Part shown: piece after piece, positions 48,480-60,504 of the stretch
Position numbering within the stretch: the first letter of the stretch is position 1
Layout: each line of letters opens with the position of its first letter
From: Hydra vulgaris
Taxonomy: Eukaryota; Cnidaria; Hydrozoa; Anthoathecata; Hydridae
DNA: 64,000 bases
Direction: 5' to 3'
NCBI RefSeq assembly: GCF_038396675.1
Contig: NC_088931.1
Location: 10,302,501-10,366,500, forward strand
Made by a program: the position numbers and the translations under genes
Notes under the pieces: generated by a model
Databases searched by the model: none
Told to the model about the DNA's origin: nothing
Seen by the model: the letters and a program-made list of their open reading frames with translations, nothing else

Positions 48480-48514
48480 TATATCATTTGTAAAATGAAA
48501 TTAAAATACATTAC

Positions 48515-48623
48515 ATTTCCAACAAAATGCAGTTCATTGCTAAGACCAAAAATAAATAGAGCCTCTGTTAGTATTAACACTGTAACTAAGTTGAGCTGAA
48601 AAAATAAAACAATTTTTGCCAAC
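48515..48623 (-). CDS. Receptor exon 7: first intracellular loop and TM2
   Basis: Encodes LAKIVLFFQLNLVTVLILTE and ALFIFGLSNELHFVGN. The NLxxxLxxxEALFIFG pattern is adhesion GPCR TM2. Acceptor ATTTTTTTAG, donor GTAATG. An alternative AG 26 bases downstream (TTTTTCAG before CTCAAC) would break the frame. Confidence 0.92.
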
Positions 48624-48951
48624 CTAAAAAAATATATAGATTTTTTTTAATGTCTAAGAAGCACTGTAAAAATGTAAATATAGATAATTCAAACAAACTT
48701 ATAAGTTTAATACTTTATTTATTTAAAATTCAAAAACAGCTATGCAAAAAAAAAAAGAAAAGAAAAAGGGCTACAATTCTGAACTTATAGTATGCTGCAA
48801 TTCGAACCACATTACATAAAAAGTTAATCTAACAATTCATTTGCATCTTGATTAAGTAAAAAGTATATTATTATATTTACATTTTTTTATTCTCATGATA
48901 AAGTTAATAAACAACTTGTAACCCAGTCCGCCCCTAAAAAAACTTGTAGCA

Positions 48952-49058
<107 letters not shown>

Positions 49059-49064
49059 TAAATA

Positions 49065-49612
49065 ATTGCATTTGGGCTTCTTTTGACATTTAAAGTGATG
49101 GTTATTTAAATAGTCTTTATCTCCCTTATATTTATTTTAAGTTGGAGTTCATCCAAGGTCATCAAAGGATCTTTTCATCCAAGGCACTTTAATTGTAACT
49201 TTTCTCAGAGTAAAAGATTTATGCCCTTATCTATATATCTTGATCTATAATATCAAATTATGATTTTTAGAAATTTATTTCAAATTTGAAAAAGTATTTG
49301 TTAAAAAGTTTAAAATTAGTGAAAAGCTTGAAATCAGAAACAAGACATATCATTCACTAATTTTAAACTTTTTAACAAATACTTTTTCAAATTTGAAATA
49401 AATTTCTAAAAATCATAATTTGATATTATAGATCAAGATATTTAGATAGAGGGCATAAATCTTTTACTCTGAGAAAAGTTACAATTAAAGTGCCTTGGAT
49501 GAAAAGATCCTTTGATGACCTTGGATGAACTCCAACTTAAAATAAATATAAGGGAGATAAAGACTATTTAAATAACCATCACTTTAAATTTCAAAAGAAG
49601 CCCAAATGCAAT
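49065..49612. mobile_element. Near-perfect 548-bp palindrome, probable young foldback/MITE
   Basis: Arms 49065-49323 and 49354-49612 are inverted copies with only about four differences by eye over 259 bp, around a 30-base spacer. Ends read ATTGCATTTGGGCTTCTTTT. No coding capacity was seen. It lies in the intron between receptor exons 6 and 7. Confidence 0.9.
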
Positions 49613-49849
49613 TTATGCATATATAAACACAAAATTAAAAGATAAAGAAATTACTTCATTAAATGTAAATGGCAAACTGTTTGTTTCTTTAAATCATTTT
49701 TAGAGCTCAGTTTTCATCAACTGATAACAATTTACCATTCTTTAAATGTAGGAAAAAAATTATATGTGATGATGGTATCTTTTCACTTGATAGAATTTAT
49801 ATAACCCTTATTTAAAAAATCCAAAGAAATGAACAGGAGTAGATGTTAT

Positions 49850-50290
49850 GGCAATTTTCAAATTAAACTACAGTTACAAGTGGTGTGCCATGGGGTTCTA
49901 TTTTAGGTCTATTTATGTTTACTGTTTATATAAACAATTTACCAAATGAGTTAATAACTAAATGTAAAATATATGCTGATGATACAAAGCTAATTAATAC
50001 AATTTCAAATGACTTGAAATGATTTAGCCTAATTAATTCTTTGTCTGGTAAAGCAAAAAAAAGGTTCAGTATAAATGTTCAAAGCAAATAAAATGTTCAT
50101 TAAAAAACTTAGCTTAGATTCAAACACATCTAAACTATTGTACACTTCTCTTGTAAAACCATATCTGAACTACACAACTTTAGTGTTATACTTACTTAAA
50201 ACAAGATAAACTATGATACAATGCAAAGCTATGCCAACAATATGTCATCAGGGAAAAAACTATAAAACAACTTATTGTTGTAGAATTATA
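49850..50290 (+). mobile_element. LINE relic: RT palm (GVPxGS and YADD)
   Basis: The plus strand reads TVTSGVPWGSILGLFMFTVY, INNLPNELITKCKIYADDTK and, after shifts, KLLYTSLVKPYLNY. The YADD catalytic box is intact, but Q of GVPQGS is W, and stops surround it. It is a different LINE family from those at 3185 and 24555, with LVKPYLNY near the thumb. Confidence 0.78.
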
Positions 50291-50407
50291 TACAATTATA
50301 TTGTACATATCTAACTATATTGCTTTTTTATGTAAATTTTATGGTATAAAATTTAAAATTTCACAAAGTAGATAAAGTTAATTTATAAAAATAAATGTGT
50401 CATTTAC

Positions 50408-50514
50408 CTGAATTTAACAAATATTAATAGTGTAGTTACAAGACATAAACAATTCAAACCAAAACTAACATATGATAAAACTTCATAGTAAGATACACTC
50501 TTGAATGAATCACT
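50408..50514 (-). CDS. Receptor exon 6: juxtamembrane stalk and TM1
   Basis: Encodes SDSFKSVSYYEVLSYVSFGL then NCLCLVTTLLIFVKF. LSYVSFGLNCLCLVTT fits the LSxITYxGxxxSLxxL TM1 pattern of adhesion GPCRs. Acceptor TTTTTTACAG, donor GTAAAT; 107 nt. Confidence 0.93.
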
Positions 50515-50598
50515 CTGTAAAAAAATGTGTTTTACATATAATTAAAATATAATTCCATGTAAAATTCAAAATAAATCTTTTTTTTAACACAAACTTAC

Positions 50599-50713
50599 CT
50601 TTTTAATAGTAAAATTATAAATTATAGTTTGTAGTGCCAAAACTGTACAATTACAAATAATTTCATTTTCAATGTAGTAAGATACACAATTATCTCTTGA
50701 CCAATAACTTATC
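50599..50713 (-). CDS. Receptor exon 5: GPS motif with altered cleavage triplet
   Basis: Encodes ISYWSRDNCVSYYIENEIIC then NCTVLALQTIIYNFTIKK. W, C, C-x-C correspond to the GPS pattern WxxxxC...CxCxHLT. The cleavage triplet position reads V-L-A instead of H-L-T, so both catalytic histidine and threonine are replaced and self-cleavage is not expected. Acceptor TATACAG, donor GTAAGT. Confidence 0.9.
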
Positions 50714-50924
50714 CTGTATATAGAAAACTTTCATTATAAAAAATTTGTTAACAAATAAAAATAAATCACAACTAAATTATACTAAAAATAGTATACAACT
50801 AAAAACAAATAAAGTTTAATAAATAAACAATTAAATTTAATAAAATAAAATGATAAAACTATATTATTGAATCTTCAAAAAAAAATTTTTTTTTAATAAT
50901 AAATAGTTTATAAAGGCAACTCAC

Positions 50925-50974
50925 CCATTTTCAATTAAGTGTTGAACACAATAAGCTTTGTCGGTTGCAAACTT
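50925..50974 (-). CDS. Receptor exon 4: GAIN domain, segment before GPS
   Basis: A 50-nt exon, KFATDKAYCVQHLIEN plus two bases of G. It provides the cysteine that in GAIN domains precedes the WS motif. Acceptor ATCATAG, donor GTGAGT; phase fits both neighbours. Confidence 0.88.
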
Positions 50975-50979
50975 CTATG

Positions 50980-51887
50980 ATATTAAAAAATTATTCAATT
51001 CATGATGGTAACTTAACTATAAGCAGTTATTAAAATGTAAAAATATTTATAGTATGCACAACCACTATTATTTACAGTATGTGCAAATGGGTTATGACTT
51101 TGTTGTGACCCCATGTTACTGGGTCATAATTTGATGAACAATTGTACAAAAATAATGGGGAATACCTTAATTTGATTTTCTTGATAAAAAAGGTCACACA
51201 AAAAATTTGAATTTACCATATATACGTATGGATAAAACTTCAAACAATTTTATGAATATTTTATTTTTCAATTCTATTTTTTTAATTGGAATGTTATTTT
51301 GTAGTTTTTAAGCATTTAATAGTTTACTGTTACATCATAACACTCCTAATTACAAATAAATGTAAAACTGCAAACTTAAATAACAATTCTACAAGTACAA
51401 AAAGCTACTGTATATGTCAAAAAAATATTGTGCAGTATTCAACTTAATTAAAGCATTATATATAATATATAAGCGTAATAAACTCTTATGCTTTGTTGGC
51501 TAAAATAAATTTAAGCTGGAGGTTCTTTTCCTTTTTACAGAAGTCAAAATGATTTTGAAGACACTTGATTGCTTGTTCTACACACTGATTTGTTCAGGTA
51601 ATTTCAAGTCTTTATGATTCCTGATTCCAAAACTTTTTCACCAAGTTTAACGCTTATTTATGACCATAAAAGCTGCTTGATAGCTTCCAATATTCATCTG
51701 CATTGTACATTTGGTCAGTAAACCAATGGTCCACCTATCTGCAAGAGATGAATTTATAAATGTTGAGTAGTAACTCTCTTCTTTCTGGCAGAAGATTAAA
51801 TGCTAAAAGAGATAGTATTGCTTGGGAATTTTATCTTGTGATATTTAATTTAGGTGTTTTCTGAAACTTCACATTAGGGAATATACT
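50980..51887. other. AT-rich intronic DNA, nothing recognised
   Basis: No repeat border; weakly coding words near 51530-51720 may be decayed downstream parts of the minus-strand gene at 51976. Confidence 0.4.
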
Positions 51888-51970
51888 TAGTGTTTAATCT
51901 TCAACACTTAGTGTTTAATCTTCAACACTTAGTGTTTATTCTTCAACACTTAGTGTTTATTCTTTAACAT
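51888..51970. repeat. 21-bp tandem repeat, about 4 copies
   Basis: Unit ACACTTAGTGTTTAATCTTC plus A, with CACTTAGTG itself a short near-palindrome. Confidence 0.9.
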
Positions 51971-51975
51971 TAATA

Positions 51976-52800
51976 CTAGTGTTGATATTCTTGATGAGTA
52001 TTACATTTAAAATCATAGTGCAGTGACCAGTTTTCTAAATGTAGTATTTTCTTCTTTAAGTTTAACAACTTCTTTAATAGTTGATCTGAATATCTCAGAC
52101 TGCGAAGGACTCTGAATGTCAATTCCATCTTGAGAAATTGACAACAAATGGTTGCTGCTTTGCTGGTTGATAACTTTAAAGATGTTTTTAATTTGGTTGC
52201 AGTTTTGGTTTTGGTGTAGCTCTTGTTGGTACTTGTGAACTGCTCTTTTGAATCTTCAAACTCTGGATATTCTGCATCAGATTCAGATTTGGAAGTTGAC
52301 ATTTTTTTTGAAGTAGGCTTCAAGGACACTTTTCTTCTTTTTGATGGATAGATAGTTTTTAAACTAGCAGCCTTCCCAGTTGTATACCCAACCTGTCCTT
52401 TGCTTTCAATCTGAAGATGATACAATCTTTTGTCCTCACTGCAAAGCCATTCACTATCTTTTTTTGAGATGTCAAAAACTTCATTCAATGGATTGTATTT
52501 TGTTTGTTTTACACATTTATTGTATTTCTTCAGCACTTGATGCAGTTTTGCCTTTTCAACTTGATTTAATAAATGTTACTTGTTACTTCTTTTTCATTTT
52601 GCTTCATGTGTTCTTGTCTCCCTTTGATAAATTCTCCTAGGAACTTATAGTAACCAACAATTTGAATTTGGATTGGTATCCTGCTTTACTATCTTCTATT
52701 GATTGTTTTTCTAATGGAACAGTTCTTTTTTTTTCTATGTGACTCATAAAATCCAGATCATCTTACTTCTTTCAGTAAAAGAAGCACTATTCTTATATGA
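51976..52800 (-). pseudogene. N-terminal part of an unassigned transposon protein
   Basis: A 186-codon open frame (51976-52536) with KKYNKCVKQTKYNPLNEVFD, WLCSEDKRLYHLQIESKGQV, GYTTGKAASLKTIYPSKRRK and a basic, serine/threonine-rich tract, ending near ENWSLHYDFK. Upstream, shifted frames read SFTERSKMI and HIEKKRTVPLEKQSIED. I recall this as the N-terminal half of a repeated Hydra protein; the C-terminal relic at 42570-43285 may belong to the same or a related family, on the other strand. Function unknown. It lies in a receptor intron, on the receptor's strand, without fitting splice sites. Confidence 0.5.
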
Positions 52801-53224
52801 CATGATGATTGAAGATAATACTTGAATATATTTCTGAAAGACAATAATAGTATAAGTGCTATTGTGCTTCTATATTATTTGACTGCCATCTGGCAAATAC
52901 AGATTCATATATAATTATTAGCCTTACTCAATCAGGCACTTATATAATCTAAATATAATATCCATAAACTTCAAGAAAATTCTAGGATTCAGAAAGTCAT
53001 TATGCTAGAACCACAATAGAAAATATGATAATGCTTTAAATTATTTGCTTGCATAATGTAATTTTTTTTGGAGGTAGTATTTTTAAAACTATTTAAAAAA
53101 AAAAGCCAAAATGATGGATTTTATTTCTTTTAAACTTTTTTAAAACTATTCAGGTCATTAACTTAAATTCTTTTGGTAGACTTTTGCTTTTTAGTTTAAC
53201 TTGCTACTTAAGTCATTCTATATG

Positions 53225-54350
53225 GTGTATCTGAGAAAGTTTTTAAAATTATTAAATCATTTTTTTCTAACCGCAGTAATAAAGTTGTCCTTGAGGGACA
53301 ACAATCTCCAATAATTTATGTTTTGTACTTCTGAGTTAGCACAAGGTTCCATTAATGGTCTTGTGTTGATCCTAATCTATGTTAAAGATGTTACTGATAA
53401 TCTTATCTCTAAAGGAGCCTCTATTAACTGATACTCCAGCCTTAATAAAAAGGCTTTTTTTCACTATCTGATCATTTAGAACAGGCAGCCAACCTCAAAT
53501 CTTGTCTCTTTCTAAGATAGCTTGGGTTTGCAGTGGCTGGTGAAATTTAATCAAAACAAAACTTATTTGTAAATAACTATTATTACTAATATAATAATAA
53601 CAGTTATTAATAAATTAATAATAATAATAACTAATATTATAAAATATTGTAATAGTTATTTACTTCCAAAAAAACCATTGCAATACTTTAGATTTCTTAT
53701 ATTGATGAATAGCAACACTTTCATTGAGCTGACTACCTTAAATCACCTCAGATTCTTTTATACTACTGACTTCTATTGAAAACCATATATATAAACCTCA
53801 AGTTAGTATCTGTTGAGATTTTTCTAAGGTTGTGTCTCAAGGTTAGCTTTCTTTATTGTGTTTATCACATTCTTACTTATCATATTTTTTAAATATTATT
53901 TTAAAAATTAAAAACTGACTTCTATACTATCATTAGTGAACTTGAGGTATCCTGTACTTCATATATTTTAACTCTGAAAAAAACTCTTATTTCCTATAAT
54001 TAAAAAAAATCATTTTATTAGTCAAATGAGGATGGTTTACAAAAAATTATTGTCACTTAAGCTTAAACTCCCACCAAACCACCATAAAATACCCCCAGGC
54101 CACCACCTCTGCTTTAGAATAAAACCCATAAGTTTTTGATCATAATTATTGCAATCCTGTTGGTACTCCTATATTGATGAATGGCAACACTCTAAATGAG
54201 TCCTCTACTTTTAAATTATCTTTCATTTCTAACATTTCATGAAAAATATATATACAATCAATTGCAAAATAACCAATTGCGAAATAACCATCTCTGATTC
54301 CATACTCCATTTCAATAAACCTCTTATTCACTTCTTTATTGTCTGTTACC
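53225..54350 (+). mobile_element. LINE relic related to the one at 24555
   Basis: Plus-strand readings: GVSEKVFKIIKSFFSNRSNK (about 53225), VVLEGQQSPI, then WLVKFNQNKT-type sequence near 53540, interrupted by an AATAAT patch (53570-53660). ILMNSNTFI-like and later blocks (53700-53880) follow, and a second similar piece at 54130-54330 repeats the LLIMNGNTL region. Stops throughout; RT catalytic motif lost. Confidence 0.65.
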
Positions 54351-55663
54351 ACCCAAACATAATTAGTGATTGTTTGCAGGCTTTTTAGGAGTGAATTTGT
54401 TTAAAAAAATTTATTATACAAGAGCCAATGTTAAACTTAAAAAATGCTCTTGGCTCAACACAAGATGAAGTAACATTGACAAGTCATGCAGCTATATAGG
54501 TAAGTGAATAAACTGATTTTGTTACATCTGTCGTTGCTAAACTGATGTTGTTGTGTCTAAATGTTTTAAATGCAAAATATTGTAATATATTAAGAAAGGA
54601 CAGTAAACAGGTAACAACCAAGATAACATAAATATTGAAATATACTAAAAAAGGACAGTAAACAGGTAGCCAGATAACATAAATATTAAAAAAGAAAAAG
54701 GTTTTTGAAAAACTGAAAATGACACACATGACACAATTTTCATACATGTAATGAAATATGTTTTAACATGAGTTGGTTGATCCAAGTCAATAGAAATTGG
54801 AAGATTAAGCAAAAAAATTCTAGAACATATTAACAATCCTTTAGACAAAACTTGATTTTGAATACAAAGTTGTTTGAAAAAACTAAACAAAATTTTAACT
54901 CCATATGAAAATTCTGCCTGTGATATATAAAAGGTTACATTCAAATCAAGACAGACATACAAACTGATGCTCAACAGCACTCAAAACAGACACCCAACTA
55001 ATATCCAACAGCAATCAAAAAAAGTTTATCTTTTTAGTTATTTAATTATAATTATGATGTGTTAAACCTCCTATGTTATATTATAATAACAAATTGAAAC
55101 ATTTTTCTTTAAACAGTAAAAACTTTACCAAATCATAAACTATATTTAACATGCAAAACAAATTATATTACAGACGGTAAATAATTTGTTTTGCATGCTA
55201 AACATTTTATAAAACAAGTTTATTTAATAACAAACTACATTAGAGTATGATTACCTGACTACTTATCAAAATCATTTTAAAAACAATATGCTGTCTCAAG
55301 GATTCTATTTGTTTATTTAACTCAATTGTAACAATAAATTTGTAACTATTTATATTTTGTTGTTAATTTAAGTTTTTATTGTTATTTAATGTTATTATAA
55401 TTGTATAACTATTCAATAACTTAATATCATAATAATATCATAATAAAATTGTTTTAATAAATAAACATAAACAACTTTTTTTTGAAACAAGTGGTTAACC
55501 TGTGCAAAAATGGTTGCTTGCCCAAAAAAGCAACTTTATTTACTTTATTTTAGATTTCTCTGCTTATGCACAGTTTTTTTTATAAAATATATAAGATAAT
55601 AGGTTGTATAGTGAATTGTAATTATAGCAAAAGACATGTCACTTTTACGCAATAATATAATAC
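54351..55663. other. AT-rich intronic DNA
   Basis: It contains a direct repeat AAAGGACAGTAAACAGGTA (54597 and 54652) and a hairpin with TAACATGCAAAACAAATT arms (about 55147-55205). The minus-strand frames at 54484-54980 are hydrophobic noise from AT-rich sequence and have no receptor-like splice context. Confidence 0.45.
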
Positions 55664-55784
55664 CTTATTAATAAATCTAATGGATATTGGAGTTACAGTT
55701 TTCACATGCTGATTAGATAAAACAGAAGTGGATACCACAACCTGTGATATTTCAACTTCGGTAGTTGATGAAGCTATTAGAGGG
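55664..55784 (-). CDS. Receptor exon 3: GAIN domain
   Basis: Encodes PLIASSTTEVEISQVVVSTS and VLSNQHVKTVTPISIRFINK. Alternating hydrophobics ending in PISIRF fit the PVxIxF strand of GAIN subdomain B. Acceptor TTTTAG, donor GTATTA; 121 nt in phase with exon 4 and with exon 2. Confidence 0.83.
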
Positions 55785-55789
55785 CTAAA

Positions 55790-57449
55790 ACAAGGATTAA
55801 AATTTTAATCTTTATCAAATCTTAATTAAATTACAAAAAGAACTGAAAAAGAAATAATTTTTATTTAGATAAAATTCAGCTTAAAAACAACTTTTGTGAT
55901 AAGAAAAAAAACAACCAAAAAGTGAAACAAACACCATTTCACTTGTAATTAAATTGACTTGCTCTATAAGGGTGGACTTTTGAAAATATAATACATTTGT
56001 ATATTAACCATTTGATAAAATGGCAACTTAAATTTAGACTTGATTCATTTTAAAAGTTCAACAAATATTCGCTTCTTTCCTATACCTGGTGTCTTAAATT
56101 GATATAAAAAAAAATTGAATTTTTCACTTTTATTCTGCAATTATCTAATTTGATCTAAATTGATGTTCAAAAATATCATTTTTAAGAAAATTAGCAAAGA
56201 TAATAAGAGTTAATACAAAGAGCACTTGCACTTAACATGCTTAAGGTGCTAACAAGCTTTCTCTCTTTTTTGTCCTTTTTTTTTTCAACAATTTCACAAG
56301 ACCGCAAGTAAACACTAAATAAGTTGGAAGTTAAGACAAAGCAAAAAAGACTGCAAGCAACCACTAAATAAGTTGGATGTTAAAACAAAGCAAAGAAGAC
56401 TGCAAGCAAACACTAAATAAGCTGGAATTTTTAACAAAGTAATCAAGAGAGCTTAAGAGCAATAAAGAAAACTTGTTATTTGTGTGAAGCAGAAATAAAT
56501 TGAAAACTGTATGAGAAAAACATGAGAAAATTACAAAGCAATGTTTGAGAAAAAAAATTAGAAAAATAAAAGTATTTTGAGCATGAAAGAACAGTTAAAG
56601 TGAAAAAAAAAAATTTGCTGAAAGTCACGCAAGATTAGTTTTGATTGATGGATCAAGAAATGATAGCACACTTGTAGATGGAACAAGAGATGATAGCATA
56701 CTTGTAGATGGAACACGAGATGATAGCACACTTGAGCAGCAATCATGGTAGAATTCGTAGAAAAACAAAAATAAAGCAATATTGGACCAATATAAGCTTG
56801 GCAGCTAGACCAGCTCTTGCAATAAAAGAAGAGGGACTCAATAGAAGAACTAGCCCAAATATGACACTAGTATTTCATACAATGACAAAGATGGGATATT
56901 AAAACTTTGTTAGTTAAACACTTGCAGACTTGTAATAGTAAAAAGACTGATTGGTTGATATTTGAAGGTCCAGAGTTTTGATTTACACCATAGGAACTAA
57001 TGATGTAAATTAAAACTCTGGAAATAATTTTTTGGGTTGGTTACAGAGTTTGGGAAACCTTAATACTAGCTGGCCTTAGAACGATTAAACTAAGTTTAAA
57101 ACTTAGTTTAATCTAAGTTTAACTTATATTAAACTTAGATTATACTAAGTTTTAGATTTGTATCTTTATTAGAAGTTAACAGAAAGTATATTTGAATACA
57201 ACACTGCTGTTTTACTTAATGTAAAAGTGAATGTGACTTCACAGCTCTATCAAAAAAATATGTTTTTGCGTAAAAATAATACAATATTAGTAATTTTTTT
57301 TCTATGAACGCTTACATCTTCAAATTTAAAAAAAAAAAATACCAAACTTATCTTTCCTTGTTAAATAAATATTTACATAAAACCTTAAATAAATATTTTT
57401 AAAATATTTATAATAATTTTTAATTACTTTTCTGATTTTTGCATATTTT
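55790..57449. other. AT-rich intronic DNA
   Basis: It contains a roughly 55-bp tandem repeat with GCAAGCAAACACTAAATAAG words (56300-56415), a short repeat GTAGATGGAACAAGAGATGA (56640-56735) and palindromic AAACTAAGTTT words (57080-57155). No gene was recognised. Confidence 0.5.
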
Positions 57450-57779
57450 ATGGAAAACCTCTCTTCGGCCAACTAAGATTTAATAACTTATCTCTGTGCT
57501 TGATAGTTAAAAGTTGGAAAACTTAGTTATGAATGTTCATTCTATCAGATTTCTACCTGATCATGGTAATTTTTTTACAAAAAGACTGTTTTTAAAGCAT
57601 TTATATAATGAAATTCATCACTTTTAATAGCAAAGTGTAAATTTATGATGGATGACTAAGTTATTTAAACTTTACCCTTTTACACAAATGAAAACAAAAA
57701 AATTGTTTTATGTACCTTCAAAGTTATCAAATATATTTTTTTAAATGTCATATTTTACAACAAACTTTTTTAGTTTTAG

Positions 57780-59130
57780 ACATGACTTTTTATAGCGATG
57801 ACTTTCCTATTGTTAAGCAATTAACTCAGGCAGATAAGATCACTAACAATGTCATGTACATTTTAATGACAGTCTTTAAAATATAAGGTGATTTAATTTG
57901 TTTTATTAGCTTTCTTTTCCCAATTGATTTTGATATGCCTAGTAATGACGAGTTTGATAAATTGTGCCTAAAGTTAACACATTAAAAAAAAAGAACTTGT
58001 GCAAAGATAGACAAGGTGAAAACTTAAGAGCTCTAGATAAGTTTCATAATTCAATTATTGCTCCTGTAATTTTTCATATAACAACGTTAGATAATGCAGT
58101 TCCTACTGTTTTGCATATTGTGTTAGGAATAGTGTTAAACTGTATAAGTTATTATAAAAAAAGGGTGAAAGACTTAAGATTGTCAGGCTAATTTATCTCA
58201 AAATGAGATGTAAGAACCAGTGATTTGTGACTAAAAGAGTTAAAATCTCTAATACAGCAGCAGCATGGTTTCATCAATATTGTGAAATTATCGAAGATTC
58301 AGAAAAAAAGTGTAATTTGTGACAGAGAAATATGCGTGTTTAGCATGTCAGAGTGAAGATATAGAAGGCTTCGATCTTTATATTTCCATAAAATTCTCCC
58401 TAATAGGCATGCAATAAAAAGTTTTAGATGTTGATTATGTTCAATTGCAGATAGAGTGTTAAGAGCTAAAAAAAATATCTAAAAGTGGCTGCTCGTGAGA
58501 GGTATCTCTTTAGATCCTTAAAGGTATAAATATTGAGCCACCACCTTACCATGGTAATGTATTCGTAGGTAATCATTGCAAAACAGCCTTATGAAATCAC
58601 TGAAAATGTTGTAGTGTTATTGACGTTGAAACTATTAGAAATTTTTTGATTTTATGTGTATTTGGTGTTTTTAGTAAGTTGCAACCTATTCTTTTTAAGC
58701 TAAAATTTCTTTCTGATGCAGAAAGTAGCAAGCTTCATCAATATATAAATTTATTTAGTCTTGAGTTTCATGCTTACTTTAAAAAAATATCAGGCAAAAA
58801 ATTCATGAACTCATTTTTAATATGCATCTATTTATTAAATTGCATAAATTATTGTATTTTTAGGAGAAAGGATAGTGTTTGCATAACAATGTAAATAAAG
58901 AATTAAGGCAGTTGCATTCAGCAAGAAATCAGCAAAAGCTGAATTTTCATTTAAAATGCTTGAAATTGCATAGCAAAGCTGACAGAAAGCTTTAAACATC
59001 TATAGTAAGAAAGTGTGTTGTGTGTTCTAAGCATAGCAAAAATTTATTTTACAGACATGACCTTTGTCTTGTTTGTGGTCATAAAATTTACTTTGAATGT
59101 TAAAAAAATGTTAAAACAGAAAATTATAAT
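57780..59130 (+). pseudogene. Decayed protein gene with PHD-like finger, KDRQGENLRAL family
   Basis: Blocks in order: the open 75-codon frame 57964-58191 with NLCKDRQGENLRALDKFHNS and IFHITTLDNAVPTVLHIVLG; WFHQYCEIIE (about 58265) and EKYACLACQSEDIEG (about 58325) as the end of a PHD-like zinc finger; INIEPPPYHGNVFVGNHCKT (about 58525); the open 82-codon frame 58646-58894; RQLHSARNQQKLNFHLKCLK; and KCVVCSKHSKNLF...LCLVCGHKIYFEC (about 59010-59100) as a further cysteine cluster. I recall similar proteins as a highly repeated Hydra family, probably transposon encoded, of unknown mechanism. Several stops and shifts. Confidence 0.65.
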
Positions 59131-59335
59131 ACTATAACAAAAAATTTATTATCTAAGAATAAAATATAAAATTCTTGATTTATGGGAGTTTTCTAATCTA
59201 ATTTTGTATGTTTGTGTAGTGTTTTTTTAAATATTTATTGTCTTTTGTAACATTAATTTTATATTTTATTCTTATCTTCAGAAGTTTATTTTAATCTACT
59301 TCTGCAGTTATATAAACATTACGTACAGAATATCT

Positions 59336-59415
59336 AGTATCAACTGGGTGTCAACTGTATCAACTGGGTGTCAACTGTATCAACTGGGTGTCAACTGTAT
59401 CAACTGGGTGTACTA
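59336..59415. repeat. 20-bp tandem repeat, 4 copies
   Basis: Perfect units CAACTGGGTGTCAACTGTAT; the unit itself is two half-repeats beginning CAACTG. Confidence 0.93.
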
Positions 59416-59499
59416 AGTTAGTTTACCACTTAGAGAAGTTATTATTAAACTGATTATAAAATATTTTTTTATTTATGTGAATATATGTATACTTTAATT

Positions 59500-59738
59500 A
59501 TCTATATGCATATTTAAATTACCTATATGTACACTTAAATTACCTATATGTATACTTAATTACCTATATGTATACTTAATTACCTATATGTATACTTAAT
59601 TACCTATATGTATACTTAATTACCTATATGTATACTTAATTACCTATATGTATACTTAAATTACCTATATCTATACTTAATTACCTATATGTATACTTAA
59701 ATTATGTATATGTATACTTAAATTACCTCTATGTGTAC
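59500..59738. repeat. 20-bp tandem repeat, about 11 copies
   Basis: Units TACCTATATGTATACTTAAT with small length changes (TTAAAT/TTAAT). Confidence 0.93.
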
Positions 59739-60500
59739 CTAAAAGGAAAAATTTGTTTTCATGAAAATACATTATTAATTTAAGCACCATAAAACTATTA
59801 TAATATTAAAAGCATGGATAGTTCAAACATCTATGCTCTTGTTTGGCAACTTAATAGTTTTATTAAACTTTTTCTAGAGTTTTTTATTTTACTTATTAAG
59901 ATTCATACACCTTATTGAATTGCAAGCATAGAAAAAATAAAATTTTTAAAGAATGAGGCATGTTTAATTGATCGGTACATTAATTTTAAAATCAAACTGT
60001 GAAAAAAATTTTTTTAATATATTTTAAAACCAAACAGTTTTATTTTGTAATCCAATTAATTTTACCAGCTTTTTAAATATTTCAAGAACAATAGAACAAG
60101 AACAGAGCTTCAATATTTAAATGTCCATTTAAATGTCATTTAAAACTTTTTTTAAAGACATTTTTTGTAACTTGAATAATGAATTTTACAACTTGCTTTT
60201 CTGACTTATAAATAATCCCTCAGTTATTATTAAGATTAAGTAATTTTTGTTTTTATAATTGTCTAACAATCTTTATAACTGATAAAAAATATCTGAAATA
60301 TACTTTTTTCAGATATTTTATTTGATAAAAAGTAACATTTAATTGTTTAAATTCAGCCAAGTTCATTATTTGCTGCATTTATTTAAAAATCGAGGAAGGT
60401 TTTACTTATTTCATCAAATGTCATAAGACAAAACATTTTATTTGTGTTTATATTCTTTTAACAAAACAAAATCTCTTTTATTTCAAAATTTATAAAAATA
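59739..60500. other. AT-rich intronic DNA, nothing recognised
   Basis: No coding signal. A short inverted word ATATTTTTTTCAGATA near 60290-60320 was the only structure noted. Confidence 0.45.
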
Positions 60501-60504
60501 ACAA

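Noticed and set aside
48296..48514. Extension of receptor exon 7 through the (CA)n region
   Set aside because: A GTAATG donor at 48514 joins exon 8 in phase with the conserved ECL1 cysteine; the rest is microsatellite translation.
54484..54980. Two hydrophobic minus-strand frames as membrane protein exons of the receptor
   Set aside because: They overlap each other in different frames, are AT-driven Phe/Ile/Leu-rich, lack suitable splice sites, and lie between GAIN exons where no membrane segment belongs.
59500..59738. 20-bp regular repeats resembling a CRISPR array
   Set aside because: The units abut with no unique spacers, and the genome is clearly eukaryotic; it is a minisatellite.
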